Positions 19,238-28,009 of a DNA stretch of 57,933 nt are shown here, one piece after another. The notes beneath the pieces are model-generated. The model did no database searches. It saw only the letters and a list, made by a program, of their open reading frames with translations, and was not told the DNA's origin. Origin of the DNA: JAMOBE01 sp039908285 (lineage in GTDB: Bacteria; Pseudomonadota; Alphaproteobacteria; Rhodospirillales; Rhodospirillaceae); NCBI GenBank assembly GCA_039908285.1, contig JAMOBE010000016.1:1-57933 (forward strand), given 5' to 3'. A program made the position numbers and the translations under genes. Numbering within the stretch: position 1 is the stretch's first letter; each line of letters opens with the position of its first letter.

Positions 19238-19804
19238 ATGGGAGACGCTACGCGCAGATCCGTTCCATCGACCACGGTCGCGGCCGAGCCGCCACCGCTC
19301 GGGCGGGTGTGCGACCACCCCGAGTGCGGCCGTCCGGGAGAATACCGGGCGCCGCGCACCCGGACGCTGACCGAGTACTACTGGTTCTGCCTCGAGCACG
19401 TGCGGGACTACAACAAGGCCTGGGACTATTGCCGGGGCATGACCCAGACCGAGATCGAGGAGCATATCCGGGAGGACACGGTCTGGCAGCGGCCGACCTG
19501 GCCTCTCGGGGGGGCGGGGGCGCGGTTCCGGGGGGACATCGCCGGGTTTGCCGACCGTTTCGGCGTGTTCGGCGGCGCGCAGTCTCCCCATCCCCATCCT
19601 CGCCACGAGGAAACCAGCGAGGACCGTGCCATGCGGGCCATGGATCTGCTTCCGCCCCTGACCAGGGACGCGCTGAAGGCCCGCTACAAGGAACTGGTCA
19701 AGCGATTCCATCCGGATGCCCACGGCGGCGACACCACCAGCGAGGAACGGCTGAAAGTGATCAACGAGGCCTACAAAACGCTGATGGGCGTCCTAAATGC
19801 GTAG
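19238..19804 (+). CDS. J-domain (DnaJ-like) protein upstream of cobS
   Basis: The 188-residue product has a J-domain at its C-terminus (about residues 128-188) with the essential HPD at 158-160, which would stimulate an Hsp70 ATPase. The N-terminal part holds Cys25, Cys30, Cys51 and His54 in a pattern that could bind zinc, plus aromatic residues. ATG 19238 is used; the ribosome site is poor, so a leaderless start is possible. It ends 44 bases before cobS in the same direction. Proteins of this layout next to cobST suggest a helper for cobaltochelatase assembly, an inference from position. Confidence 0.88.
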   Translation: MGDATRRSVPSTTVAAEPPPLGRVCDHPECGRPGEYRAPRTRTLTEYYWFCLEHVRDYNKAWDYCRGMTQTEIEEHIREDTVWQRPTWPLGGAGARFRGDIAGFADRFGVFGGAQSPHPHPRHEETSEDRAMRAMDLLPPLTRDALKARYKELVKRFHPDAHGGDTTSEERLKVINEAYKTLMGVLNA

Positions 19805-19848
19805 CGTGCCCGGGACGGGCCGCGATTTCACAACAGGATTATCGAGAA

Positions 19849-20871
19849 ATGCCATCCGTGACCTCTTCGGGCGACCTCCTGGCTGCGGGCGATATCGGCG
19901 CGCATCCCCTGGACAAACCCGATATCAGGATTTCCGTGCGCCAGGCGTTCGGCCTGGACAGCGACCTCGAGGTGCCGGGTTTCAGCCGGGCCAGCGACTT
20001 CGTGCCGCAGTTCGACGAGGCCTATCGCTTCGATCGGGACACGACCCTTGCCATCCTGGCCGGCTTTGCCCACAACCGCAGAGTGATGATCCAGGGCTAC
20101 CACGGCACGGGCAAGTCCACCCACATCGAGCAGGTGGCGGCTCGGCTCAACTGGCCGTGCGTGCGCATCAACCTGGACAGCCACGTCAGCCGGATCGACC
20201 TCATCGGCAAGGACGCCATCGTCCTGCGTGATGGCCAGCAGGTGACCGAGTTCCGCGAGGGCATGCTGCCGTGGGCGTTGCAGCGGCCGATGGCCCTGGT
20301 GTTCGACGAATACGACGCCGGCCGGCCTGACGTCATGTTCGTGATCCAGCGGGTGCTGGAGGTGGAGGGGCGGCTCACGCTCCTGGATCAGAACCGGGTG
20401 GTGCGGCCTCATCCGTCGTTCCGCCTGTTCTCGACGGCCAACACGGTTGGTCTCGGCGACACTACCGGGCTCTATCACGGCACGCAGCAGATCAACCAGG
20501 GCCAGATGGACCGCTGGAACATCGTGGCGACGCTCAACTATCTGGAGCACGACGAGGAGGTGGAAATCGTCCTCGCCAAGCTGTCCCAGTTCGGCACCAA
20601 GGCCGCCCGCGACAAGATCAGCGCCATGGTCTCGGTGGCCGACCTGACCCGCAGCGGCTTCGTCAACGGCGACATCTCGACGGTGATGTCGCCGCGCACC
20701 GTGCTGACCTGGGCCGAGAACGCCGCCATTTTCGGCGATGTGGCGTTCGCCTTCCGCCTGACCTTCCTCAACAAGTGCGACGAGACCGAACGCTCCACCG
20801 TGGCCGAGTTCTACCAGAAGTGTTTCAACGAGGATCTGGTCGAGGGCATCGGCCGCGGGCGGACACTCTGA
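19849..20871 (+). CDS. cobS: Aerobic cobaltochelatase subunit CobS
   Basis: AAA+ ATPase subunit of the CobN-CobS-CobT enzyme that inserts cobalt into hydrogenobyrinate a,c-diamide in the aerobic cobalamin pathway. The Walker A motif GYHGTGKST is at residues 83-91 and the Walker B region ALVFDEYDA near 145. The N-terminal GFSRASDFVPQFDEAYRFD stretch is typical of the family. Length is 340 residues, normal. It is followed after 11 bases by cobT; CobN is not in the window. Confidence 0.95.
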   Translation: MPSVTSSGDLLAAGDIGAHPLDKPDIRISVRQAFGLDSDLEVPGFSRASDFVPQFDEAYRFDRDTTLAILAGFAHNRRVMIQGYHGTGKSTHIEQVAARLNWPCVRINLDSHVSRIDLIGKDAIVLRDGQQVTEFREGMLPWALQRPMALVFDEYDAGRPDVMFVIQRVLEVEGRLTLLDQNRVVRPHPSFRLFSTANTVGLGDTTGLYHGTQQINQGQMDRWNIVATLNYLEHDEEVEIVLAKLSQFGTKAARDKISAMVSVADLTRSGFVNGDISTVMSPRTVLTWAENAAIFGDVAFAFRLTFLNKCDETERSTVAEFYQKCFNEDLVEGIGRGRTL

Positions 20872-20882
20872 GCGGAGAGGCG

Positions 20883-22826
20883 ATGAACCGGGGCAGCAAT
20901 CACGGGCCTCCGGCCGCCGTCGACGGCGGGCCGGTCGAGACGGTAAAGCGGGTCACCACCGCGGCCGTGCGGGCCGTGGCCGGGCGATCCGACGTGGTGG
21001 TCAGCTACGCGCCCGGTTCCGGCGGGGCACACGGGGCGCAGGCGCGGCTGCCGCTGCCGCCGCGGGTGATGGACGAGACCGAACTGGCGCGGCTGCGCGG
21101 CACCGCCGATTCGGTGGCGTTGCGGCTCAAGCATCACGACGAGCAGGTCCACCGCCGCCGCCGTCCGATCGGCCGGGAGGCCCAGGCCGTCTATGACGCC
21201 GTCGAACAGGCCCGGGTCGAGGCCCTGGGTGCCCGCCGCTTCGCCGGGGTGGCGCGGAATCTGGCCGGACTCATCGAGCAGCGCTGCGTCAACGAGGGCT
21301 ATCAGCTTGCCACCACTCCGCGAGATGTGCCACTGGAGGAGGCTCTGGCCTGTCTCGTCCACGAGCGCTTCACCGGCCACACGCTGCCGCCCGCCGCCCA
21401 CAAGGTGGCCGAGCTGTGGCGCTCCCACCTGGAGACAAGGGCCGGTGCCCATCTGACCGCCCTTGGCGAGCGGCTCGGCGACCAGAATGCCTATGCCCAG
21501 ACGGTGCGGGAACTGATCGCCGCCCTCAGTCTCGAGGATGTGGATCCCACCCAGAACGAGGAGGAAGACCAGGAGCAGGAGGCCGAGGGCCAGCCGGACG
21601 ACGAGGACGAGGGCGGGCAGAGCGAAAAGGCGGGTGAGCGGGGCGGCAGCAGTGCCGGCGAGGGCGCCATGGACAGGGCGTCGGGCGGGGCCGAAGGCGA
21701 CGGCACCGAGGACGGCTCCACCGACTCCACGGGCATGATGATGACCGGCCGCGGCACCGAGGAGCCGGGCGGGCCAACGCCGCGGCATTTCCCTCGTCCC
21801 GATCTCGTCGAGCGCGACCCGGTGCGCTACCGTCCCTATTCCACCCGCTTCGACCAGATCCTTGACGCGTCGGAACTGTGCGATCCCGACGAGCTGACCC
21901 GTCTGCGCGCCCAGCTCGATCAACAGCTCGGCCGGCTCCAGGGGGTGGTGACGCGGCTCGCCAACCGCCTGCAGCGGCGCCTTCTCGCCCGCCAGACCCG
22001 GGCCTGGGAGTTCGACCTGGAGGAGGGACTCCTCGACTCCGGCCGCCTGGCCCGCATCGTCGCCAACCCCATGCATTCCCTGTCGTTCAAGCGCGAGAAG
22101 GAGACCGACTTCCGCGACACCGTGGTGTCGCTGCTGATCGACAACTCGGGCTCCATGCGCGGCCGGCCGATCACCGTCGCCGCCATGAGCGCCGACATCC
22201 TGGCCCGCACCCTGGAGCGCTGCGGCGTCAAGGTGGAGGTTCTGGGCTTCACCACCAGCGCCTGGAAGGGAGGGCAACTGCGGGAACTGTGGGTCCACAA
22301 CGGCAAGCCCGCCAACCCCGGCCGCCTCAACGACCTGCGCCACATCATCTACAAGCCGGCGGACAGCCCGTGGCGACGGGTGCGGCGCAACCTGGGGTTG
22401 ATGCTGCGCGAGGGCATCCTCAAGGAGAACATCGACGGCGAGGCCTTGCTGTGGGCTCACTCCCGCCTCATCGCCCGCCCCGAACAGCGGCGCATCCTCA
22501 TGGTCATCTCCGACGGGGCGCCGGTGGACGATTCGACCCTGTCGGTCAATCCCGGCAACTACCTGGAAAAGCACCTGCGGGAGGTGATCACCTGGATCGA
22601 GCTTCACTCGCCGGTGGAGCTGATCGCCATCGGCATCGGCCACGATGTCACCCGGTACTACCGGCGCGCCGTCACCATCATGGACGCCGAGGAACTTGGC
22701 GGAACCGTGCTGAAACAGCTGACCGACCTGTTCGACGAGGAGGGGCGCGGCCGCGGAACCGCCTGGGGACGGACCGTGAGGCGGTCACGGCATGCTCCTT
22801 CCCGCGTCCACGGAAAGGGGCTATGA
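20883..22826 (+). CDS. cobT: Aerobic cobaltochelatase subunit CobT
   Basis: MIDAS/VWA-domain partner of CobS in the cobalt-insertion complex. The N-terminal half is helical, followed by a very acidic, low-complexity segment (about residues 220-290, Glu/Asp/Gly rich), then a C-terminal VWA domain with the metal-site motif DNSGSM (about residue 420) and LMVISDGAP. Length is 647 residues, normal. The ATG at 20883 has AGCGGAGAGG upstream and lies 11 bases after cobS. This CobT is unrelated to the phosphoribosyltransferase that shares the name. Confidence 0.95.
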   Translation: MNRGSNHGPPAAVDGGPVETVKRVTTAAVRAVAGRSDVVVSYAPGSGGAHGAQARLPLPPRVMDETELARLRGTADSVALRLKHHDEQVHRRRRPIGREAQAVYDAVEQARVEALGARRFAGVARNLAGLIEQRCVNEGYQLATTPRDVPLEEALACLVHERFTGHTLPPAAHKVAELWRSHLETRAGAHLTALGERLGDQNAYAQTVRELIAALSLEDVDPTQNEEEDQEQEAEGQPDDEDEGGQSEKAGERGGSSAGEGAMDRASGGAEGDGTEDGSTDSTGMMMTGRGTEEPGGPTPRHFPRPDLVERDPVRYRPYSTRFDQILDASELCDPDELTRLRAQLDQQLGRLQGVVTRLANRLQRRLLARQTRAWEFDLEEGLLDSGRLARIVANPMHSLSFKREKETDFRDTVVSLLIDNSGSMRGRPITVAAMSADILARTLERCGVKVEVLGFTTSAWKGGQLRELWVHNGKPANPGRLNDLRHIIYKPADSPWRRVRRNLGLMLREGILKENIDGEALLWAHSRLIARPEQRRILMVISDGAPVDDSTLSVNPGNYLEKHLREVITWIELHSPVELIAIGIGHDVTRYYRRAVTIMDAEELGGTVLKQLTDLFDEEGRGRGTAWGRTVRRSRHAPSRVHGKGL

Positions 22827-22841
22827 TAAAAGTAGTAAAGA

Positions 22842-22953
22842 ACGAGGGGCCGGTCATGCGTATGCATGCCTGCGGCATGACAGGCCCCTCGCGCTCCCCG
22901 TGACTTTTCATTCTGGTGAAAAATGGGGAGTGTGAGGGCCTCAGGCCCTCACG
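22842..22953 (-). repeat. Palindromic interspersed repeat, copy 2 (inverted)
   Basis: The reverse complement matches copies 1 and 3: GGCCCCTCGCGCTCCCC, then GACTTTTCATTCTGGTGAAA, then GGGGAG and GGGCCTCAGGCCCTCA. Unlike copy 1, one arm carries an extra 30-base stretch that is itself a palindrome (GTCATGC...GCATGAC). It fills the gap between cobT and thiE and reaches the 5' end of the longest thiE frame. Confidence 0.75.
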
Positions 22954-22976
22954 TCTTTTCTTTCTTGTTGTTTTGT

Positions 22977-23633
22977 GTGAGATGGAGACCTGACATTACC
23001 GACCCCGCCTGCCGCCTGTACCTGATCACGCCGCCGGTCATCGACGACCCGGACGCCTTCGCCGGCATCCTGGCCTCGGCCCTGGACGCCGGTGACGTCG
23101 CCAGTGTCCAGCTTCGCCTGAAAGAGGTGGATGACGCGACTCTGCGTCGCGCCATCGCCGTGCTGCGGCCCGTCGTCCAGCAGCGGGGCGTCGCCTTCAT
23201 CCTCAACGACCGCCCGGATCTGGCCGCCGAGACCGACTGCGATGGGGCTCACGTCGGCCAGGACGACGTCCCCTATGCAAAGGCGCGCCGCCTGGTCGGG
23301 CCGGAGGCCATCGTCGGCGTCACCTGTCACGACTCCCGCCATCTGGCCCTGGAGGCGGCGGAGCGGGGAGCCGACTACGTGGCCTTCGGCGCTTTCCACC
23401 CGACCGGGACCAAGGAGGCCAAAAGCCGCGCCGAGCCCGACATCCTCCGCTGGTGGAGCGAGGTGACGGTGGTCCCCTGCGTCGCCATCGGCGGCATCAC
23501 CGTGGACAACTGCGCGCCCCTGGTCCAGGCCGGAGCCGACTTCCTGGCCGTCAGCGCCGGCGTGTGGACCCACCCCGAAGGTCCGGCGGCGGCGGTGCGC
23601 GCCTTCAACGCGCGCATCGCAGAGTGCGGCTGA
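22977..23633 (+). CDS. thiE: Thiamine-phosphate synthase ThiE
   Basis: Joins HMP-pyrophosphate and thiazole phosphate to make thiamine phosphate. The TIM-barrel family motifs are clear: LYLITPP at the start, VQLRLKE, FILNDRPDLA, GAHVGQDD, IVGVTCHDS, YVAFGAFHPTGTK and VAIGGI. Length is about 218 residues. The start is uncertain: I chose a GTG at 22977, since the longer ATG frame (22923) runs through the repeat element; no strong ribosome site is seen for either. No TPP riboswitch was recognised upstream. It meets the YciI gene head to head seven bases away. Confidence 0.9.
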   Translation: MRWRPDITDPACRLYLITPPVIDDPDAFAGILASALDAGDVASVQLRLKEVDDATLRRAIAVLRPVVQQRGVAFILNDRPDLAAETDCDGAHVGQDDVPYAKARRLVGPEAIVGVTCHDSRHLALEAAERGADYVAFGAFHPTGTKEAKSRAEPDILRWWSEVTVVPCVAIGGITVDNCAPLVQAGADFLAVSAGVWTHPEGPAAAVRAFNARIAECG

Positions 23634-23640
23634 GCCCTTC

Positions 23641-23925
23641 TCAGCCTTCCGGCAGGACCTTGCGCAGCGGACGGACGACGACGCTCTCGAACAGACCGGC
23701 CCGGGAGTAGGGATCGCCCGCCAGCAGGTCCTCGACCGCCGCCCGGTCGGCAAGATCGATCACGATGAGGCTTCCCACCATGGCCGATCCGTCATCGCTG
23801 GTCAGCGGCCCGAGCAGGGTGATCCGATCGCGAAACCCCATCATGTAGGCGACATGGGCCGGACGATTTTCCTGCCGCACATGGCCGTGGCCCGGCTTGT
23901 CGAGACAATGAATGGCAAACAGCAT
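23641..23925 (-). CDS. YciI family protein
   Basis: Small (94 residues) protein of the YciI/YCII fold, a dimeric alpha-beta barrel group with few defined roles. Visible marks are the AIHCLDKPG opening, the VAYMMGFRDRITLLGPL block, GSLIVIDLADRA and the PYSRAGLFESVVVRPLRK ending. The catalytic-type His and Asp of the family are kept. It converges with thiE and lies divergent to no other gene; the upstream gap of 117 bases to the TPR gene holds nothing recognisable. Confidence 0.88.
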   Translation of the reverse strand: MLFAIHCLDKPGHGHVRQENRPAHVAYMMGFRDRITLLGPLTSDDGSAMVGSLIVIDLADRAAVEDLLAGDPYSRAGLFESVVVRPLRKVLPEG

Positions 23926-24042
23926 GAGATTACGTTCCCCCTTCCCGCATCACGATGTCGGGCAGGGTAGAACGATCAGAAGCGGCACGCAACCTTTGGC
24001 GCAACGCCGCGGGCAAGCCGGAAGACCAGCAAGGCGTAGCGG

Positions 24043-26064
24043 TTATTGGCGTTTGTCTCCTGAACTTCGGCGAACGGCAAACGTGGCGGGTCCCAGGCCG
24101 GCGCACCAGCGGCGCCACATGGTGCGGAACGCCTCCTCGAGTTCGGCGACGTGGGCCGGTGCATCCATCAGGGATGAGCGCTGCATGGCCGGCCGCAGCG
24201 TCTGGCGGTAATGACGCAGGCGGGCGGCATCGCCGGCCAGGGCGACGGCGATGTCCACGTACTCCTCCGCGGTGGCGGCCACCAGTTCGGGCGCGCCGAT
24301 CCGGCACAGGTGGTTGTGGCTGAGGCGCCCGGACACGGTGTCGCCCACCAGGGTCACCACCGGCACGCCCATCCACAGGGCGTCCTCGGTGGTCCGGCCG
24401 CCGGTGAAGGGGACCGTGTCGAGGGCGATGTCCACCAGATGGTGGGCCTCGAGGTGACTCGGACCGGGGATGAACCCAAGGATCGTCGTGCGCTCGACGG
24501 CGATGCCATGCTCCGCCAGTCTTCGGACCAGCAGGCCGTGGTTGTCGGGACGGTCGAGCCATTTTCCCTTGATCAGCAGCCGGGCCGTCGGCAGCCGGGC
24601 CAGGACGGCGCTCCACAGCCTCAGAGTGGTGTCGGAGATCTTGGCTGGGTTGTTGAAGCTGCCGAAGGTGACGATGCCGCTGGTCGCCAGGGGACCGTCC
24701 ACGATCGGCGGCGCCGTGTCGAAGGAGGTGACCTGGAAACCGCCGGCAAGCTCGACCACCCTTTCGGTGGCGAAGCGCTGCATGGCGTCGCCCTGGTTGA
24801 TCCACGGATCGCCGATGGCGTAGTCCATGGCCGTCAGGCCCGAGGTTGGTCCCTGGCAGAGGTAGGCGACCTGAATCGGCGCCGGCCGGCGGGCGAACAC
24901 CGGCAGGCGGTTGTGAGCCCAGTAGCCCATGGGGTCGACCAGGATGTCGATGCCATCGGCGATGATCCGCGCCTCCACCTCCTCGTCGGACAGGGTGTGG
25001 ACGAAGGTCCAGGCGTCGGCCAGTTCCTTGAGCCGCCAGGTCACGGCGTCGGGATGCGGCACGTGGGCGTAGACATGGACCTCCACCCGGTCCCGGCGGT
25101 GGGCGGCGAACACCGGCTCGACGTGTGGCGCCAGGACATGGGCGGCCAGGGACGGAGATAGATAGCCGACGCGCAGGCGGCGCTCGGGCTCGGGACGGTT
25201 GGCGTGGCGGCGGGGGGGACGGTCGGCGACGGCCGCCTCCATGACGGCTCCGGCGAGCCTGGCCTCGGCGAACACCTCCGCCCCCCCGGCCGTGTCCATG
25301 AACGGCAGCGTCACCAGCAGGTTGGAGCGGACGTCCACGTCGTCGGGAGCCAGCGCCAGGGCGGAGCGATAGGCCGCCACCGCCTCGGCCATCGATCCCA
25401 GCTCCTTGAGGACGTTGCCGAGATTGTTCCAGACGGAGACGTTCTCCCCATACTCGAGCGCCCTGCGATAGCTGGCGACGGCCTCGGCCGCGCGGCCGCA
25501 ATCCCGCAGGGCATTGCCCAGATTGTTGTGGGCGGCGGGATGGTCCGGCCGTAGCGCGATCGCCCGGCCGAACGCCCCAATGGCCTCGTCCAGCCGTCCC
25601 AGCGCCTTCAAGGCGTTGCCGAGGTTGGCGTGGGCCTCGGGAAAGTCGGGCCGCAGGGCGATGGCGGCATGGAAACAGGCGACAGCCTCAGCAATAAGCC
25701 CGGTTTCATGCAGCGTCAGGCCCAGGGTGTTGTGGGCGTCCGGGATGCGCGGCTCCAGGGCGATGGCCGCGCGCAGGTGGGCCACCGCCTCCTCCCGCCG
25801 CTGCAGCGCCCGCAGCACGCCACCCAGGTTGATGAGCGTCCCGGGGGAGTCGGGGGCAAGTGACAGGCTCCGGGTCATGAGATCGAGGGCGTCATCGTGC
25901 CGCCCCACCTGGTGGGCAACCAATCCGAGAAGGTGCAGAGCTTCCGGGTGGTCGGGCGTCCGCTCGAGAATCCGCCGGTAGACCGCCTCGGCCTCGGCCA
26001 ATTGCCCAGCCCGGTGGGCACGGAGGGCGACGTCGATGGAGTCGGGAGTGTCGGGGGTGGTCAT
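24043..26064 (-). CDS. TPR protein with O-GlcNAc transferase-like (SPINDLY-type) C-terminal domain
   Basis: The N-terminal part (about residues 12-255) is a run of about seven tetratricopeptide repeats (e.g. PEAHANLGNALKALGRLDEA). The C-terminal part (about 280-650) resembles glycosyltransferase family 41: LRVGYLSPSLAAH, DILVDPMGYWAHNRLPVFA, RPAPIQVAYLCQGPTSG, FGSFNNPAKIS, and the GGRTTEDALWMGVPVVTL block are typical. It would transfer a sugar (GlcNAc in eukaryotic relatives) to protein Ser or Thr, or act in surface glycan or flagellin modification; the donor is unknown. Length is 673 residues. It is followed by no gene in the same operon; the methyltransferase upstream runs in the same direction 25 bases away. 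Confidence 0.9.
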   Translation of the reverse strand: MTTPDTPDSIDVALRAHRAGQLAEAEAVYRRILERTPDHPEALHLLGLVAHQVGRHDDALDLMTRSLSLAPDSPGTLINLGGVLRALQRREEAVAHLRAAIALEPRIPDAHNTLGLTLHETGLIAEAVACFHAAIALRPDFPEAHANLGNALKALGRLDEAIGAFGRAIALRPDHPAAHNNLGNALRDCGRAAEAVASYRRALEYGENVSVWNNLGNVLKELGSMAEAVAAYRSALALAPDDVDVRSNLLVTLPFMDTAGGAEVFAEARLAGAVMEAAVADRPPRRHANRPEPERRLRVGYLSPSLAAHVLAPHVEPVFAAHRRDRVEVHVYAHVPHPDAVTWRLKELADAWTFVHTLSDEEVEARIIADGIDILVDPMGYWAHNRLPVFARRPAPIQVAYLCQGPTSGLTAMDYAIGDPWINQGDAMQRFATERVVELAGGFQVTSFDTAPPIVDGPLATSGIVTFGSFNNPAKISDTTLRLWSAVLARLPTARLLIKGKWLDRPDNHGLLVRRLAEHGIAVERTTILGFIPGPSHLEAHHLVDIALDTVPFTGGRTTEDALWMGVPVVTLVGDTVSGRLSHNHLCRIGAPELVAATAEEYVDIAVALAGDAARLRHYRQTLRPAMQRSSLMDAPAHVAELEEAFRTMWRRWCAGLGPATFAVRRSSGDKRQ

Positions 26065-26088
26065 GGGTCCGGAGTGACTGCCGCGCCT

Positions 26089-26628
26089 TCAGGGCTTGTC
26101 CGCCAGGACGTTGAGGGCCATCAGGCGCCCGTTGGTCTTGTCCATGTGCGGGAGATAGGCCTGGCTGTAGTCGTCAAGGCCGAGGCGCCCGACATCCGTG
26201 TCCCGCCAGTCATAGCGGCGCACCCGCACGAAGCCCGCCGCCTCCAGGCCCTCGCGCAAAAGGTCGAAATCGAACACCATGCCATGCCAGTCATGGGCGT
26301 CCCTCTGCCCGCCGATGACCAGCCCAAGGAGATCATGCAAGGTCTCCGTGTCGCGATAATGGGCGCAGACGGCGGCAAAATCAGTGGTTGACAGACGCAG
26401 CGAGCCACCACATTTCAAGCGACCAAACCAGTGTACCAGCAGTCCGCGCCATTCGTGGCGGCCGAAGTGCTCGATGTTGGCGCAGGAATAGAAAAAGTCC
26501 ACGGAGTTGTCGGCGAGCGGCAGGGCCCTGAGATCACACACCACATCGACCCCCGGCCCGGGGGCGATGTCCACATTGAGGTACCCCGGCAGTATCCGCC
26601 GCCCGCAGCCAAGATGAACCTGAAGCAT
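26089..26628 (-). CDS. SAM-dependent methyltransferase
   Basis: The 179-residue product has the glycine-rich SAM motif near its start (VHLGCGRRILPGYLNVDI), the PGVDVVCDLRALPLADNSVD acidic loop and FYSCANIEHF, matching class I methyltransferases of the Methyltransf_11/predicted sugar-chain type. ATG 26628 is used; a GTG one codon upstream is an alternative. A GGAAAAGGCGGGG stretch inside the end of phaR could serve as ribosome site. Position just upstream of a glycosyltransferase suggests work on the same glycan, an inference. Substrate unknown. Confidence 0.82.
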   Translation of the reverse strand: MLQVHLGCGRRILPGYLNVDIAPGPGVDVVCDLRALPLADNSVDFFYSCANIEHFGRHEWRGLLVHWFGRLKCGGSLRLSTTDFAAVCAHYRDTETLHDLLGLVIGGQRDAHDWHGMVFDFDLLREGLEAAGFVRVRRYDWRDTDVGRLGLDDYSQAYLPHMDKTNGRLMALNVLADKP

Positions 26629-26635
26629 CACGGGG

Positions 26636-27253
26636 TTACGCCCCGCCTTTTCCCATCAGATCGTCGAGCTGCTGCTGCATGGCGTTGAGGCGGGAGCGCA
26701 GTTCCTCAAGCCCGTTCTCAAACGCGGTGTGCTGCGATGGCGGCAGGCTGCCGCTACCGAGACTCCGGCCAAGCACCGAGTCGCTATCCCGATAGAAGGG
26801 AGCGAACATCTTCATGGCGCTTTCGAAGAAGGCCATGTTCTGCTTGCCCATCTCCTCGAACTGATTGAACGGGAACAGACCATCCAGGGCATTCTGCATC
26901 AGCGAGCGCATCTGCTCCTCGTGCTGGGCAAAGGCCTGCATGCTGTACTCGAGATAGCGCGGCACCAGCCCGCCGAGGGAATCGCCATAAAACCCGATCA
27001 CCTGGCGCAGGAAGCTTATGGGCAGCAGGTTCTGTCCCTTGGCTTCCTCCTCGACGATGATCTGGGTCAGCACCGAGCGGGTGATATCCTCGCCCGTTCT
27101 GGCGTCATAGACGACGAAGTCGGTCCCATCCTTGACCATGCGGCAGAGGTGGTCGAGCGTCACGTAGCTGCTGGACGCCGTGTTGTAGAGGCGGCGATTG
27201 GCGTACTTCTTGATGGTGACGGGCTCGGAGCTGGTTCCGTTTCGGTCTGTCAT
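26636..27253 (-). CDS. phaR: Polyhydroxyalkanoate synthesis repressor PhaR
   Basis: DNA-binding repressor that also binds PHB granules; when granules form it leaves its operators and phasin is made. The N-terminal DNA-binding segment TIKKYANRRLYNTASSSYVT is diagnostic, followed by the PHB accumulation regulatory domains (LPISFLRQVIGFYGDSLGG, LVPRYLEYSMQAF). A C-terminal coiled coil (LRSRLNAMQQQLDDL) is present. Length is 205 residues. ATG 27253 is preferred over a GTG seven codons upstream. A matching operator lies at 36772-36788 before the phasin gene. Confidence 0.94.
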   Translation of the reverse strand: MTDRNGTSSEPVTIKKYANRRLYNTASSSYVTLDHLCRMVKDGTDFVVYDARTGEDITRSVLTQIIVEEEAKGQNLLPISFLRQVIGFYGDSLGGLVPRYLEYSMQAFAQHEEQMRSLMQNALDGLFPFNQFEEMGKQNMAFFESAMKMFAPFYRDSDSVLGRSLGSGSLPPSQHTAFENGLEELRSRLNAMQQQLDDLMGKGGA

Positions 27254-27564
27254 GGCTGGATTCCACTGGGTCACACTCGGGTCCGATCATAGGATAGTTC
27301 GTCGAGACACGCGACTGTTTTGCGTCGCCGAACGAGCAATCGACCCGACGGCGCGCCAGAGGGAGGCGCACTGGCCGAAAGTCATATCAAGCCGCGGCAT
27401 GCCTATCCAATCCTCCTAAGTGGCCAGCACATCCGACCGATAGCGGTGAGCTGTCATAAATATCCGCAGGACCAATGAAGACGCCCGGCGGGACGTCGGC
27501 CATAAAGACTGGCGCCGCAGCAACGCGTAGCATCGTACCGCCAAAAAAACGGGGAGGATGTTTG
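27254..27564. other. Gene-free region between phaR and a small protein gene
   Basis: About 310 bases of divergent intergenic DNA. Promoters for both neighbours must lie here. I see no clear inverted repeat that matches the operator at 36772 and no supported gene. Confidence 0.45.
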
Positions 27565-27780
27565 ATGAAAAAGTACGCCAAGGCCGACGTGGAGCCTTCG
27601 CTCACGGAACTCCTTGGGGACCCGATCGTCGATCTGGTTCTAGCCCGCGACAGAATTTCGCGATCCGAGCTGCACGCCATGATCGGCGCGGCGCAGAGGA
27701 CGTTGCGGCGCACGCGCCCCGAGACCGCCGAGATGGCTCTCCGACCCACCGCCGCCGTCGGCCTGTCCGGGCGGGCGTGA
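27565..27780 (+). CDS. Small conserved-looking hypothetical protein
   Basis: 71 residues, starting MKKYAKADVEPSLTELLGDP and going on with IVDLVLARDRISRSELHAMI. The pattern of a 'DPIVDLVLARD' helix followed by a second helix resembles short alphaproteobacterial proteins of unknown function; I cannot name the family. A GGGGAGG ribosome site lies eight to nine bases before the ATG, which decides this start over the longer frame from 27475. A strong folded palindrome starts right after its stop. Confidence 0.7.
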   Translation: MKKYAKADVEPSLTELLGDPIVDLVLARDRISRSELHAMIGAAQRTLRRTRPETAEMALRPTAAVGLSGRA

Positions 27781-27785
27781 TCGCC

Positions 27786-27846
27786 CTGTATTGCCGACCT
27801 CAAAAATCTTCGCGCGCCGCGAAGATTCCTGGGGTCAGCAATACAG
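27786..27846 (+). repeat. Three-tier hairpin after the small gene
   Basis: Nested complementary blocks: CTGTATTGC with GCAATACAG, GACC with GGTC, and AATCTTCGCG with CGCGAAGATT around a CGC loop. It begins five bases after the stop at 27780. There is no T tract, so it may be a processed RNA structure, an element end or an attachment-like site rather than a simple terminator. A further ACAGT...ACTGT pair follows (27843-27862). Confidence 0.6.
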
Positions 27847-28009
27847 TTACGAGCTTGACTGTACCAGCATCGGTGACACACTTCAGGACGCGGTTCAGGT
27901 ACGAATTCGCCATGACGGGGGGAGAAGCTCCCAGAATGGTGCCGGGGGTCCCACCTCCTCACCCCGGCTGTCTTCCCCTTTGAGGAGGAGAGGGAGTCAG
28001 GGCGCCCGT

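Noticed and set aside
19309..20871. A 520-codon version of cobS
   Set aside because: The extra N-terminus is the J-domain gene read in another frame; the CobS start at 19849 fits the family length.
22827..22976. A TPP riboswitch before thiE
   Set aside because: The region is the palindromic repeat; the conserved TPP-binding boxes were not found.
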